Below are positions 11,439-20,679 of a stretch of 64,000 nt of DNA, piece after piece (positions within the stretch are counted from its first letter, which is position 1; each line of letters opens with the position of its first letter). The translations under genes were made by a program, and so were the position numbers. The stretch is from contig DATIZR010000116.1 of the NCBI GenBank assembly GCA_035516965.1, positions 1 to 64,000 of the forward strand, in the 5' to 3' direction. The notes beneath the pieces are model-generated. The model was given only the letters and a program-made list of their open reading frames with translations. It made no database searches and was not told the origin of the DNA. This DNA is from Nitrospirota bacterium (lineage in GTDB: Bacteria; Nitrospirota; UBA9217).

Positions 11439-11468
11439 GGGGCGGGTTTCACACCCGCCCCTTTTTTA
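11439..11468 (+). terminator. Intrinsic terminator after livK
   Basis: GGGGCGGGT-TTCAC-ACCCGCCCC forms a 9-bp GC-rich stem followed by seven T residues. It lies 13 bases after the livK stop codon, between livK and livH. Confidence 0.88.
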
Positions 11469-11665
11469 TAGATACCTGCGAACGAAATGCCTCGCGATCA
11501 TGCAGTAAAAAAGTTCCCTTGACACAGATAAGATCCGAAGAGTCCCCTGCGGATCACGATCTATCATCTCTCTTTATCGGCTCTCATCAGTGTCAAGGTA
11601 CTTTTCGGGTGAATTTCATTTCCGCCCTGTCCCAAGCATCGGGGCTTGTCCGGGTTAGGATATCC

Positions 11666-12532
11666 ATGGCGGTCTTTTTCCAATCTCTGATCAGCGGCAT
11701 CCTGATCGGCGGCGTCTACGCGCTGATCGGCATCGGACTGACGATCATTTTCGGCGTGATGCGGGTCATCAACTTCGCCCACGGCGACCTCCTCATGCTC
11801 GGCATGTACGTCACCTATTTTCTGTTCACGCTGTTCCACATCGATCCCTTTGTCTCCATCGTAATAACCGCCCCGCTGATGTTCCTGTACGGCGCCCTGC
11901 TGCAGAAGGTCTTCATCAACCGCGCCCTCAACGCCCTGCCCCAGAACCAGATCCTGCTGACCATCGGCATGGGGCTAGTCATGAGCAACTCGGTCATGCT
12001 GGCCTTCACGTCGGACTACAAGATCCTGTCGACCTCCTATTCATCCGGCAGCGTCACCATCGCCGGGATCTCCCTCTCGGAGCCGCTCATGGTATCCTTT
12101 GGCATCACCGTTGCCATTACCGCGGCCCTGTACTGGTTCCTGTACCGGACCGACAGCGGCCAGGCGATCCGGGCGACGGCCCAGGACCGCGAAGCGGCGC
12201 AATTGATGGGGATCAATGTCAAGCGCATGTCCATCATCGCCTTCGGGATCGGGACTGCCCTGGCGGCCACGGCCGGGGCGCTGATCTCGCCCACCTACTA
12301 CATCTTCCCGCAGGTGGGAAGCGTCTTCACGCTGAAGGCCTTCGTGATCACCGTGCTCGGCGGCATGGGCAGCATCGTCGGCGCGACCCTCGGCGGCGTG
12401 CTCATCGGCGTGGCCGAGTCCGTGGGCGGCGTTTATTTGGGATCGGGCTGGAAGGATGTCATCGTGTTCATCCTGTTTCTGCTGGTGCTCCTGTTCAAGC
12501 CCTCGGGCCTCCTGGGAACCTCGAAGGATTGA
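11666..12532 (+). CDS. livH: Branched-chain amino acid ABC transporter permease
   Basis: The 288-residue inner-membrane permease has about eight hydrophobic helices. The family-typical start is QSLISGILIGGVYALIGIGLTIIFGVMRVINFAHGDLLMLG. The later block RATAQDREAAQLMGINVKR is the cytoplasmic coupling loop that contacts LivG/LivF. The C-terminal region GGMGSIVGATLGGVLIGVAE is conserved. The ATG at 11666 follows TTAGGAT. Longer in-frame starts upstream run through the intergenic leader and lack coding character. It pairs with LivM to form the membrane channel. Confidence 0.92.
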   Translation: MAVFFQSLISGILIGGVYALIGIGLTIIFGVMRVINFAHGDLLMLGMYVTYFLFTLFHIDPFVSIVITAPLMFLYGALLQKVFINRALNALPQNQILLTIGMGLVMSNSVMLAFTSDYKILSTSYSSGSVTIAGISLSEPLMVSFGITVAITAALYWFLYRTDSGQAIRATAQDREAAQLMGINVKRMSIIAFGIGTALAATAGALISPTYYIFPQVGSVFTLKAFVITVLGGMGSIVGATLGGVLIGVAESVGGVYLGSGWKDVIVFILFLLVLLFKPSGLLGTSKD

Positions 12533-12601
12533 TCGCATCAGGGAAGTGGAAAACGTTACCGCGACATGCGCGAGGGGGCAACGAAGACGGGCGTTCATGA
12601 T

Positions 12602-12638
12602 AAATCCCGCGCCGCGCGTTTCTTCGTGATCTTCGTGG
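12602..12638. repeat. Dispersed-type intergenic sequence between livH and livM
   Basis: AAATCCCGCGC (12602-12612, also found at 7131-7141) is followed by TTTCTTCGTGATCTTCGTGG (12619-12638). It fills most of the 134-base gap between two genes that usually abut. No coding or hairpin signal is seen. Confidence 0.35.
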
Positions 12639-12666
12639 TTCAGCAATACTATTCGGCCATCTTAAC

Positions 12667-13746
12667 ATGAAGAGATTTTTGAACAACATACGGGGCATCA
12701 GCACTCTTCCGCTCGTGCTTGGCATCGCCGCGATCGCGGCGCTCTTCCTGGTACCGAAGTTCGTGACGAGCACCTACGCGCTCCATATCATGATCCTGAT
12801 CTTCATCAGCGTCATCACGGGGCTGGGCTGGAACATTCTGGGCGGATACACCGGCCAGTACTCCGTGGGCCACGCGGCCTACTTCGGCGTGGGGGCCTAC
12901 ACCACCATGGCCCTGCTGCAGTACCGTCACATCGCGCCGTGGTACGGCGCCTGGGCGGGCGTTGCCGTCGCCGTGGCAACCGGCCTTATCATCGGCTCGA
13001 TCTGCTTCCGTCTGCGCGGCCCCTATTTCGTCTTGGCCTCTATCGCCGTTGCCGAGATCTTCCGGGTCTCGGCCCTGAACCTGAAGGACCTGACGAACGG
13101 CGCGGAAGGCATCCTGATCACCGAGATCCCGCCGCTCAACGTCGGCGGTACGGTCGTCACCGATTTCCTGTCCAAGGTTCCCTTCTACTACACCGGGCTC
13201 GTCATTGTCCTCATGGCCATCCTCGTGACCTTCCTGGTGCAGAACTCGAAGCTGGGATACTACTTCCAGGCGATCCGCGAGGATCAGGACGCGGCCCACT
13301 CGCTCGGCATCAGCCTGACCTTGTACAAGAACGCGGCCCTGGCCCTTTCCGCGGTATTCACCTCGCTGGCCGGCAGCCTGTACGGGCTGTACGTCGGGTT
13401 CATCGATCCCGGCACGGTCCTGGCCCTCGACCTGTCGGTCCAGATCGTGATGATCTGCATCATCGGCGGCATAGGGACCGTGTTCGGGCCGGTGATCGGC
13501 GCCGTGGTGCTCGTGCCGTTCTCCGAAGCCCTGCGCAGCAACGCCATCGCCCAGGCGCTGATCGACTCCGGCCTGGTCAGGGAGGATTCCGCGTTCGGCT
13601 CTTTCCTGAAGGAGCAGCTGTCGCACGCCCACGTCCTGATCTACGGCATCCTTCTGGTCGTCGTGATCCTGTTCATGCCCGACGGAATTCTCGGCTTTCT
13701 CAGAAAGTTCGCTGCACGGAAACGAAGCGAGGCGTCGTGCAAATGA
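12667..13746 (+). CDS. livM: Branched-chain amino acid ABC transporter permease
   Basis: The 359-residue second permease has about nine or ten hydrophobic segments. Family marks are GLGWNILGGYTGQYSVGHAAYFGVGAYT near the N-terminus and the coupling-loop sequence FQAIREDQDAAHSLGISL in the middle. The C-terminal stretch includes GGIGTVFGPVIGAVVLVPFSE. The protein ends in a basic tail (RKFAARKRSEASCK). The stop codon overlaps a possible livG start (ATGA), which points to translational coupling. Confidence 0.93.
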   Translation: MKRFLNNIRGISTLPLVLGIAAIAALFLVPKFVTSTYALHIMILIFISVITGLGWNILGGYTGQYSVGHAAYFGVGAYTTMALLQYRHIAPWYGAWAGVAVAVATGLIIGSICFRLRGPYFVLASIAVAEIFRVSALNLKDLTNGAEGILITEIPPLNVGGTVVTDFLSKVPFYYTGLVIVLMAILVTFLVQNSKLGYYFQAIREDQDAAHSLGISLTLYKNAALALSAVFTSLAGSLYGLYVGFIDPGTVLALDLSVQIVMICIIGGIGTVFGPVIGAVVLVPFSEALRSNAIAQALIDSGLVREDSAFGSFLKEQLSHAHVLIYGILLVVVILFMPDGILGFLRKFAARKRSEASCK

Positions 13747-14480
13747 AGGGAGACACCGTGACGGTCATCCTCGAAATCAATCGCGTCAGCAAGTTCTTCG
13801 GCGGCCTGGCCGCGAATGCCAACGTCTCCTTCTCGGTGGACCAGGGCATGATACTGGGTCTGATCGGCCCGAACGGCGCGGGCAAGACTACGCTGTTCAA
13901 CTGCATCACGGGTTATTATCCTCCATCCCGGGGGGAGATCGTCTTCGACGGCAGGCGCATGAACGGCTTGCACCCGGATGCCGTGTGCAAGCTCGGCATG
14001 GCGCGCACCTGGCAGAAGGTGCGGCCGCTCGCCAAGATGACCGTCGTGGACAACGTCATGGTCGGCGCCCTGTGCCGCACCAATTCCCTCACGAAGGCCC
14101 GCGCGATGGCCATGGAGCAGGTCAGGACCGTCGGGCTCGACCACCGGGCCGGCGACCTCGCGGGCTGCCTGCCCATCGGCGAGCGCAAGAAACTGGAAGT
14201 GGCCCGTGTCCTTTCCACCCGGCCCAAGCTGCTGCTGCTGGACGAGGTCATGGGCGGGCTCAACCCGGCCGAAAGCGAGGAGATCATCGGACTGATCCTC
14301 AACATCAAAAAGCTCGGCATCACCCAAATCGTCATCGAACACAATATGCGGGCGATCATGCGCATCTCCGACCGGATCGTGGTCCTGAACTCGGGCGAGA
14401 AGCTCGTCGAGGGAAATCCCCAGGAGGTCGTTTCGAACGACGCCGTGATCCAGGCCTATCTCGGAGCCGGCAATGCTTAA
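13743..14480 (+). CDS. livG: Branched-chain amino acid ABC transporter ATPase
   Basis: A 245-residue ABC ATPase of the LivG type, with Walker A GPNGAGKTT, Q-loop region MARTWQKVRP, signature region PIGERKKLEVARVL (LivG proteins often have a degenerate signature), Walker B LLLLDEVMGGLNP, and H-loop IEHNM. The ATG at 13743 overlaps the livM stop. A GTG at 13758 has a better-placed AAGGGAG and gives MTVILEINRVSKFFGG, which fits the usual family start, so the true protein may be five residues shorter. It overlaps livF by eight bases, showing tight coupling of the two ATPases. Confidence 0.92.
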   Translation: MKGDTVTVILEINRVSKFFGGLAANANVSFSVDQGMILGLIGPNGAGKTTLFNCITGYYPPSRGEIVFDGRRMNGLHPDAVCKLGMARTWQKVRPLAKMTVVDNVMVGALCRTNSLTKARAMAMEQVRTVGLDHRAGDLAGCLPIGERKKLEVARVLSTRPKLLLLDEVMGGLNPAESEEIIGLILNIKKLGITQIVIEHNMRAIMRISDRIVVLNSGEKLVEGNPQEVVSNDAVIQAYLGAGNA

Positions 14481-15177
14481 AGTGGAGAACCTGAGCTTCA
14501 GCTACGGCGACCTCCCGGTCCTGTGGGACGTGAGCCTCGAGGTGCACGAAGGGGAGATCGTCACGGTCGTGGGGACGAACGGTTCGGGCAAATCCACGCT
14601 CCTCAAGAACATCTCGCGCCTGGTGCCGCGCGGCGCTGGCCGCATCACCTTCGAGGGAGTCGACCTGGCCGGGCTGGAGGCCCACGAGGTGGTCGAACTC
14701 GGGATCGTCCAGGTGCCTGAAGGCAGGAGGATCTTCCCGCAGATGTCGGTCATCGAGAATCTCAGGATGGGCTCCTACGGCGGCAGGGCGCGAAAAAAGC
14801 GCAGCGAGAACATAAGCAGGGCGTTCGCGCTGTTCCCGCGGCTGAAGGAGCGGGAAAAGCAGCTGGGCGGGACCATGTCCGGCGGCGAGCAGCAGATGCT
14901 GGCCATCGCGCGGGGACTCATGGGCGATCCGACGCTGCTCTTGCTCGACGAACCGTCGCTCGGACTCTCCCCTCTCTTGGTGAAGTCGATTTTCGAGATC
15001 ATCGACCGGATCCGGGAGCAGGGCGTGACGGTCATGCTGGTGGAGCAGAATGTGTTTCAGTCGCTCAAGATCGCGGGACGCGGCTACGTGCTCGAAACGG
15101 GCAGGGTGGTGCTCGAGGACCGGGGCGAGGTCCTGCTGGACAACGAGCACGTGAGAAAAGCCTATCTGGGAATGTGA
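14473..15177 (+). CDS. livF: Branched-chain amino acid ABC transporter ATPase
   Basis: The 234-residue partner ATPase of LivG. It begins MLKVENLSFSYGDLPVLWDVSL. It has Walker A GTNGSGKST, Q-loop region QVPEGRRIFPQMSV, intact signature MSGGEQQMLAIARGLM, Walker B LLLLDEPSLGLSP and H-loop VEQNV. PEGRRIFP is characteristic of LivF. The start codon lies inside the last codons of livG. It ends the transporter cluster; the CBS-domain gene follows 129 bases later on the same strand. Confidence 0.94.
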   Translation: MLKVENLSFSYGDLPVLWDVSLEVHEGEIVTVVGTNGSGKSTLLKNISRLVPRGAGRITFEGVDLAGLEAHEVVELGIVQVPEGRRIFPQMSVIENLRMGSYGGRARKKRSENISRAFALFPRLKEREKQLGGTMSGGEQQMLAIARGLMGDPTLLLLDEPSLGLSPLLVKSIFEIIDRIREQGVTVMLVEQNVFQSLKIAGRGYVLETGRVVLEDRGEVLLDNEHVRKAYLGM

Positions 15178-15306
15178 CGGACGCCGTGATCGAAGTTCGC
15201 ACGTCGAAATCCCGAGCAAACCCGCATGAACGCTTTTTTACATTCCATTTCGAGCGCGGTTTGGATTTTGAGATTTTGAATTTGCCATTTCCGCCGGAGG
15301 TGACCC

Positions 15307-15945
15307 ATGTTCGTATCAGACTGGATGACCGAGAAGGTCATCATCCTTGACCACGACGATTACCTTTCCGATGCGATCTCGATGATGAAGGAGCATAAGA
15401 TCAGGCACCTGCCGGTCATGAAGAACAACAGGCTCAAGGGGCTCCTGTCCGACCGGGACATCAAGGAATTCAGCCCTTCCAAGGCCACGGCCCTCGACAT
15501 TTACGAGCTCCACTACCTGCTGGCAAAAACGAAGGTCCGGGACATCATGAAGACGAAGGTGACCACGACGGGCCCCGACGCTCCCGTGGAGGAGGCCGCC
15601 ATGATCATGCTGGACCGGAACATCGGCTGCCTGCCCGTGCTGGAAGAGGAGCGGCTTGTCGGCATCATCACCGACAAGGACATCTTCCGGGCCCTCGTGG
15701 ACATCACCGGCGTGCGCCACGGCGGCCACCGCGTATGCGTCATGATCGGGGACCGGGCGGGCACGATCAAGGACGTGGCGGATGTCATCAGGAAACACGG
15801 CTTCCGGCTCCAGGGAATCCTCACCTCCTACGAGGGGGTAAAGGAAGGCTACCGGCGGGTGGTGATCAGGGCCAAGGGCAAGGGAGATTTCAAGAAGCTC
15901 GAGGCGGAACTCGAGGAACGCTACCGGCCCTGCGATATCAGGTAG
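15307..15945 (+). CDS. CBS-pair protein with C-terminal ACT-like domain (AcuB-like)
   Basis: The 212-residue cytoplasmic protein has two CBS motifs: residues 1-60 (VSDWMTEKVIILDHDDYLSDAISMM, then LPVM) and residues 75-135 (VRDIMKTKVTTTGPDAPVEEAA, then LPVLEEERLVGIITDKDIF). Residues 140-210 (RVCVMIGDRAGTIKDVADVIRK, then EGVKEGYRRVVIRAK) look like an ACT domain. This is the AcuB architecture. CBS pairs normally bind adenine nucleotides, so the protein may report energy or amino-acid status. Its target is unknown; AcuB of Bacillus is linked to acetoin use, but nothing here supports that substrate. GGAGGTGA precedes the ATG. Its position after livF suggests a link to amino-acid or carbon supply (inference). 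Confidence 0.8.
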   Translation: MFVSDWMTEKVIILDHDDYLSDAISMMKEHKIRHLPVMKNNRLKGLLSDRDIKEFSPSKATALDIYELHYLLAKTKVRDIMKTKVTTTGPDAPVEEAAMIMLDRNIGCLPVLEEERLVGIITDKDIFRALVDITGVRHGGHRVCVMIGDRAGTIKDVADVIRKHGFRLQGILTSYEGVKEGYRRVVIRAKGKGDFKKLEAELEERYRPCDIR

Positions 15946-16074
15946 GGATGACGATCGTCACGACGGAGCACGCGCCGGTTCCTGCCTTCTCGGGCGGAGA
16001 GGCCGGATTGCCGGCTTCCGGCCTCTTCCCGTTCGCGTGTCGCCGGCGCACGGGGAAGAAGGCCGATCGGGTTT

Positions 16075-17880
16075 TCATGCCCTGTTCTTTCTCTTTTCTT
16101 TCCGGGCTGTCGGCGGCGTCTGCGCCAGGCCGCTGACCCCCTCTGCACGGGCCGACTTCTTCTCCCGCATGGCCCAGAGTCGTTCCCTGAGCTCATCATA
16201 AGGCAGAGAGTTCAGCACGTCTTTCTTCCCGACCCATCCTCTTCTCGCAGTCGCCACGCCGTAGACCATGTTGTCGAACTGGCTCGCGATGTGCGCGTCC
16301 GTGCTGATCACCAACGGCACGCCGTACCCTGTCGCCATCCTGGCATGCAGATCGTTCAGATCGAGCCTGAGCGGATAGGCATTGATCTCCATGGCAACGC
16401 CGTACTTCGCGGCCTCCCGGAGCACCGCCTCCATGTCCACGGCATAAGCGTCGCGCTCTCCGATCAGCCTGCCGGTCGGATGGGCGATCACGCTCACCTG
16501 CGGGTTCCTGATCGCTGAAAGGATCCGCTTCGTGATCTGGTCCTGCGTCTGGCCGAGCCCGGAATGGACCGAGGCCACGACGATGTCCAGCCGTTCCAGC
16601 ACGTCATCGGGAAGGTCAAGCCTGCCGTCGGAGCGGATGTCGATCTCGGTGCCCTTCAGGATTTTGAATCCGGAAAGACGCCTGTTCGCGTCATCGATCA
16701 GACTGATCTCGTCGGTGAGCCTCTTTTCATCGAGGCCGTGAGCAACGCCGAGACCCTTTGTGTGGTCCGTGACGGCGATGTACTCGTATCCCTTTTTCCT
16801 GGCGGCCTCGGTGACGGTGTCGAGGTCGTGGCTCCCGTCGGACCAGTTCGTATGCACGTGAAGATCGCCCCTGATATCCGCAAGCGCCACTAGGTCAGGA
16901 AGACGGCCGGCGAGCGCCGCCTCGATCTCGCCCGTGTCCTCCCGGAGTTCCGGCGTCATCATGAGCAGACCGAGCGCCTTGTAGATATCCTCTTCTTTTT
17001 TCCCGCCCACCCTCGTCTCGCCCGGCTCCCTGAACACGCCATACTCGTTGATCTTGAGGCCTTTGCGCACGGCCATCTCTCGGAGCCTGATATTATGCTG
17101 CCTGCCGCCCGTGAAATACTGGAGCGCGGCGCCGAACGAATCCTCGCCGACCACCCGGAGGTCCACCTGGATGCCGTCATCGGTGATGACCGATGATTTC
17201 GTCTCGCCCTGGGCCAGCACGCGGCTGACGTGCGGAAGCTTCACGAATGCGTCCATCACGGCCTCGGGTCTCTTCGACGTGGTAAGGATGTCGATGTCCT
17301 TCACCGTCTCTTTCCATCGCCTGATGCTCCCGGCAATCTCGATCCGGTCAACGGGCGAGCCCTCCTTCATGCGTGCGACAATGTCCCGGGCAAGCGGCAG
17401 CGCGCGGCCCAGCGGCGTGCGTTCCGTGCCCCGCCTGATCAGGTCGATCCCCTTCAGAATGTTCTCTACCGTCTTCTTCTGGATGCCCGGCAGGCCCGCC
17501 AGCCTGCCCTGGTCGATCGCCGCTGCGAGTTCTTCGACGCTCGTGACCTTGAGCCTGTCGAACAGCATCTTCGCCTTCTTCGGTCCGAGCCCGGGCACGC
17601 TCAAGAGCTGCAGCACGCCCCCGGGGATCTCTTGTTTCAGTTCCTCATGCTTTGCGATCTTCCCCGTGTCCAGATACTCATGGATCTTGCCGGCGAGGTC
17701 CTTGCCTATGCCAGGAATGGATTCCAGCTCCTCCCGGGACAGGGCGGCGACGTCCCGTGACAGTCCGTCCATGTTCTGCGCGGCCCTCCGGTAGGCGCGG
17801 ATGCGGAACACATTCTCGCCCTTCAGCTCGAGGAGTTCGGCGATCTCGGTGAATATATTCGCGATCTGCTGGTTTTTCAT
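16075..17880 (-). CDS. polX: DNA polymerase/3'-5' exonuclease PolX
   Basis: The 601-residue family X polymerase is fused to a PHP exonuclease, as in Bacillus PolX, a base-excision-type repair enzyme. The N-terminal part has helix-hairpin-helix segments (SIPGIGKDLAGKI, SVPGLGPKKAKML, GLPGIQKKTVENIL). The palm shows IAGSIRRWKETVKDIDIL, with the two metal-binding aspartates in DID. The PHP domain, from about residue 335, shows DLHVHTNWSDGSHD, AVTDHTKGLGVAHGL, and a late DAH. The ATG at 17880 gives the family start KNQQIANIFTEIAELLELKGEN; an ATG 42 bases upstream has its Shine-Dalgarno sequence too close. A basic tail (ARKEKRKNRA) ends the protein. Confidence 0.94.
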   Translation of the reverse strand: MKNQQIANIFTEIAELLELKGENVFRIRAYRRAAQNMDGLSRDVAALSREELESIPGIGKDLAGKIHEYLDTGKIAKHEELKQEIPGGVLQLLSVPGLGPKKAKMLFDRLKVTSVEELAAAIDQGRLAGLPGIQKKTVENILKGIDLIRRGTERTPLGRALPLARDIVARMKEGSPVDRIEIAGSIRRWKETVKDIDILTTSKRPEAVMDAFVKLPHVSRVLAQGETKSSVITDDGIQVDLRVVGEDSFGAALQYFTGGRQHNIRLREMAVRKGLKINEYGVFREPGETRVGGKKEEDIYKALGLLMMTPELREDTGEIEAALAGRLPDLVALADIRGDLHVHTNWSDGSHDLDTVTEAARKKGYEYIAVTDHTKGLGVAHGLDEKRLTDEISLIDDANRRLSGFKILKGTEIDIRSDGRLDLPDDVLERLDIVVASVHSGLGQTQDQITKRILSAIRNPQVSVIAHPTGRLIGERDAYAVDMEAVLREAAKYGVAMEINAYPLRLDLNDLHARMATGYGVPLVISTDAHIASQFDNMVYGVATARRGWVGKKDVLNSLPYDELRERLWAMREKKSARAEGVSGLAQTPPTARKEKRKNRA

Positions 17881-17933
17881 GGCTGCCTTCTTGTTAGCCG
17901 CTGATGATCCGGTAAAACTCATCTCCTGACTCT

Positions 17934-17942
17934 ATTGTATCA
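17934..17942 (-). promoter_or_regulatory. Extended -10 promoter element upstream of polX
   Basis: On the minus strand TGATACAAT lies about 55 bases before the polX ATG, identical to the element upstream of livK. No clear -35 element is seen. Confidence 0.45.
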
Positions 17943-18176
17943 CCGTAAAAGAGCCGGAGAAGTATTCCCCGGCCTCTTCGCAGGCTCGCGAACGCCCCCC
18001 AATGTCGGGCGGGAGTTCGAGGCCGGGCGTGCTACTCTTTGCGTCCGCAAGGACGTGACGGAGCGGTACATTATTCGCCGGGGAGCGTCTATCTGGCAAG
18101 GGGAGGGAGTCTTGTACTGGAAGGGGCATTCGCTATCGGGCAGGCAGGCTGCAGGTCCCGTGGACCATTCAGGCCT

Positions 18177-20375
18177 TTACCTGATCACCGGCGTATGAAA
18201 AGGTACGATCTGGACCTCTTTTTCCTTGATGAGCAGGAACAAATGATCTTTATTCGCCAGCTTGTTCAGGACCACGTTCCACGGTGCTCTCACCGCCAGT
18301 GTGGTTTTCTGATTCAGGGCTGGATCATATTTGATCGTGTAGCCGTCCTGGGCGGCGGCATCGGCGATGCGCTTCAGCACATCACGCATTGCCCTCCTTT
18401 TTACATTGATCGCAACAACGCTCCCCTTCAGGGCCCGGTACGGCTCAGGAACATATCCAGAGCCGGGGTCCGCCCCCTTCTCCAAAAGCAGTTTTACGAT
18501 CTCCCCGTTGCCGGCCAGAGAGGCTTCGGTCAAGGCCGTCGATCCCTGCGCGGCCTTTGCGTTGATGTCCGCTCCCCTGGCGATGAGCGCTGTAACGCTG
18601 TCAACATGGCCCTCATGGGCGGCGCACATGAGCGGGGTCTGACCGTCGGCGGTCGCGGTCTTCACGTCAGCCCCCTGGTCTATGAGGAACGTGATGAAAT
18701 CCGTGTATCCGCTGCAGGCGGCCACCCGCAAGGCTGTCTCCCCCCTGAGATCGGCATCATTCACGTCCGCCCCTTTTTCCCTGAGCTCCATCGCGGCCTC
18801 AAGGCGGTCATGAGCAGCGGCAAACTGCAGGGGGAAACGGCCCGCAGCGTTCCGCCCCTTCACATCGGCTCCTTTTTGCAGGAGATATTGCATGATCCGC
18901 AAATGCTCTTCCTGAAAATCGGGGGCGTCCAGCACAGCCTGCAGTGCAGAGGCCGCGCCCTCCTGACCCTGGACGATATGGTTGACATCCGCGCCGGACT
19001 CCACGAGTGACTGGACGAATTCTTCATGGCCGTTGTACGCAGCCGTCATCAGGGGCGTCATTCCGCTCGCATCCGGCTGATCGAGCAGGGCAGGGGTCAG
19101 CCTGACGAGTTGGTGGAGGTGTTCCGCATGTCCCTGTTCGGCGGCAATGATGAGCCCTGTCTGCCCCTTATCGTTCGTCGCGTCGCCCGCGATACCGGCC
19201 TTGATGAACAGTTCCAGCGCCTCCCCGTCATTCTTCGACACCGCATCCAGGAACGCCCGCCCGGTAAGGGGAATGCCCCTGTGCTGCAGCTTTTTCGTGA
19301 AATACCACTTCGCGAGGGATTCCTTTTTCACCGCGGCAAAGGCAAGGAGGGCGATAAGGACGATCGCGAGCCCCGCGAACACGACGTTCTTCAGGTCTAC
19401 TTTCCTGAAAAACCCGGATGGCGCCCGAAGTTCCGCATCTTCAACAGATGCGGTCAATACACCTGTTTCGGACGGGGATGAGCCCTCCGACAGATCCGGT
19501 GATGCCGGCAACAGTTCATCGGCGGCCTCCGGTATCCTGCGCGCTCCCGGGGCCATGATCGGCTCCCCGGTCCTCCTCTTCTGGCGCAGCAGGTGGATAT
19601 CCAGCTCAGGCAGGGGCCCGACCTTTTCGAGATACTTCCGGAGCATCGTCATCCGCAGATAGTAGCCGGCGACAACCAGAAGGCCTGCTATCGCTCCAAC
19701 GACGACTGACCTCACCATGCCGAGAAAAAAACCGGCGACAAGTCCGGCGCCGCCCAGAGCTGCAAGGGGCAGCCACCACAGAGGCGTGTAGGAGGTTAAC
19801 GTATCGAGTCGCCCCTTCAGCCGAAAGGGTTTTCCCTCGGCCGTGTGCAGGAATGCCGTCCACTCCTTGGCGTCGGTCTGCAACTGTCCCTGGTGTTTCT
19901 TGATCTCGCGTACGATGTCACCGTGCTTCCGCTCCTCGGCCAGCATGAGCGCGGTCTTGCCGGAGCGGTCCTTTGCTTCGCTGTCGATGCCTGATTCCAG
20001 CAGGAGCTCGACGATCCCGGTGCCCGGCTGGTCATGAGCCGCCTTGTGCAGTGCGTTCCATCCGTCATCATTCTTCTCGTTGATGTTCACGCCGGCCTCG
20101 ATGATGACCCGGGCGATCTCTTCCTGGCCTTTCGAAGCGGCGACCATCAGCGGCGTGACGCCGGAGCGCGCCAGGTTCACATTGAGGCCCTCTTCAATCA
20201 GCTTTTGGACGGCCCCGGCATCGCCCTTCTCGATCGCTTCAATGAGGGCGGGCCACTTCTTCGCCAGCGGAGAAGAGTAATCGGGCGTGACGTTCTTCTT
20301 CGGCTTCGGCTGCGCCACTTCCTTCTTGACCTGTTTCTGGTATCCCTTGTTCGAACCAGCTGTTTTTTCTTCCAT
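18177..20375 (-). CDS. Membrane ankyrin-repeat protein with C-terminal secretin/TonB-like (STN) segment
   Basis: The 732-residue protein has a Lys-rich start and a first ankyrin block (about residues 40-165, for example GVTPLMVAASKGQEEIARVIIEAG). A hydrophobic region at about 200-245 can span the membrane twice, followed by a Pro/Ser-rich linker. A further hydrophobic helix (VVFAGLAIVLIALLAFAAV, about 330-350) leads into a second, longer ankyrin block (about 365-640; GMTPLMTAAYNGHEEFVQSL, GQTPLMCAAHEGHVDSVTAL). The last 85 residues (GSVVAINVKRRAMRDVLKRI, then YTIKYDPALNQKTTLAVRAP) resemble the STN domain of secretins and TonB receptors. Ankyrin blocks bind proteins; partner and function are unknown. 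An odd number of spans would put the second ankyrin block and STN in the periplasm (inference). It has no close operon partners. Confidence 0.75.
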   Translation of the reverse strand: MEEKTAGSNKGYQKQVKKEVAQPKPKKNVTPDYSSPLAKKWPALIEAIEKGDAGAVQKLIEEGLNVNLARSGVTPLMVAASKGQEEIARVIIEAGVNINEKNDDGWNALHKAAHDQPGTGIVELLLESGIDSEAKDRSGKTALMLAEERKHGDIVREIKKHQGQLQTDAKEWTAFLHTAEGKPFRLKGRLDTLTSYTPLWWLPLAALGGAGLVAGFFLGMVRSVVVGAIAGLLVVAGYYLRMTMLRKYLEKVGPLPELDIHLLRQKRRTGEPIMAPGARRIPEAADELLPASPDLSEGSSPSETGVLTASVEDAELRAPSGFFRKVDLKNVVFAGLAIVLIALLAFAAVKKESLAKWYFTKKLQHRGIPLTGRAFLDAVSKNDGEALELFIKAGIAGDATNDKGQTGLIIAAEQGHAEHLHQLVRLTPALLDQPDASGMTPLMTAAYNGHEEFVQSLVESGADVNHIVQGQEGAASALQAVLDAPDFQEEHLRIMQYLLQKGADVKGRNAAGRFPLQFAAAHDRLEAAMELREKGADVNDADLRGETALRVAACSGYTDFITFLIDQGADVKTATADGQTPLMCAAHEGHVDSVTALIARGADINAKAAQGSTALTEASLAGNGEIVKLLLEKGADPGSGYVPEPYRALKGSVVAINVKRRAMRDVLKRIADAAAQDGYTIKYDPALNQKTTLAVRAPWNVVLNKLANKDHLFLLIKEKEVQIVPFHTPVIR

Positions 20376-20679
20376 GGGTCCAGCTCCGGATTGCGCGCTG
20401 AAATTGGATGGCTACCCGCCGAGGAACGGCGGCCACTGGCTTCATACGTAAGTCAACCGAAGTTTAACAGAAGAAAGGCTTCTGCGCAAATCGAAATAGC
20501 AGTTGCTCAAGGCAGCCGAAAGGGCATGCTGGAGAGGGCGAAAAAAACAAGGCCGCGAGGTGATCCCGGCCATGTTTGTTGATCTTGCGGACTATCCCGG
20601 AACTCGGTTGCCGGGATCTCCCTTCTTGCATGCGGGGCATGCCGGATGGAATGGTATGAAATCGCGCTTTGCGGCGGGA
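20376..20679. other. Gene-free stretch (304 bases)
   Basis: It lies between the SYLF gene and the ankyrin gene and presumably holds the ankyrin gene promoter on the minus strand. A GGCGGGA/TTCCCGCC inverted repeat overlaps the SYLF stop region (about 20672-20691) and has no T-run on the minus strand. No coding frame is convincing. Confidence 0.45.
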
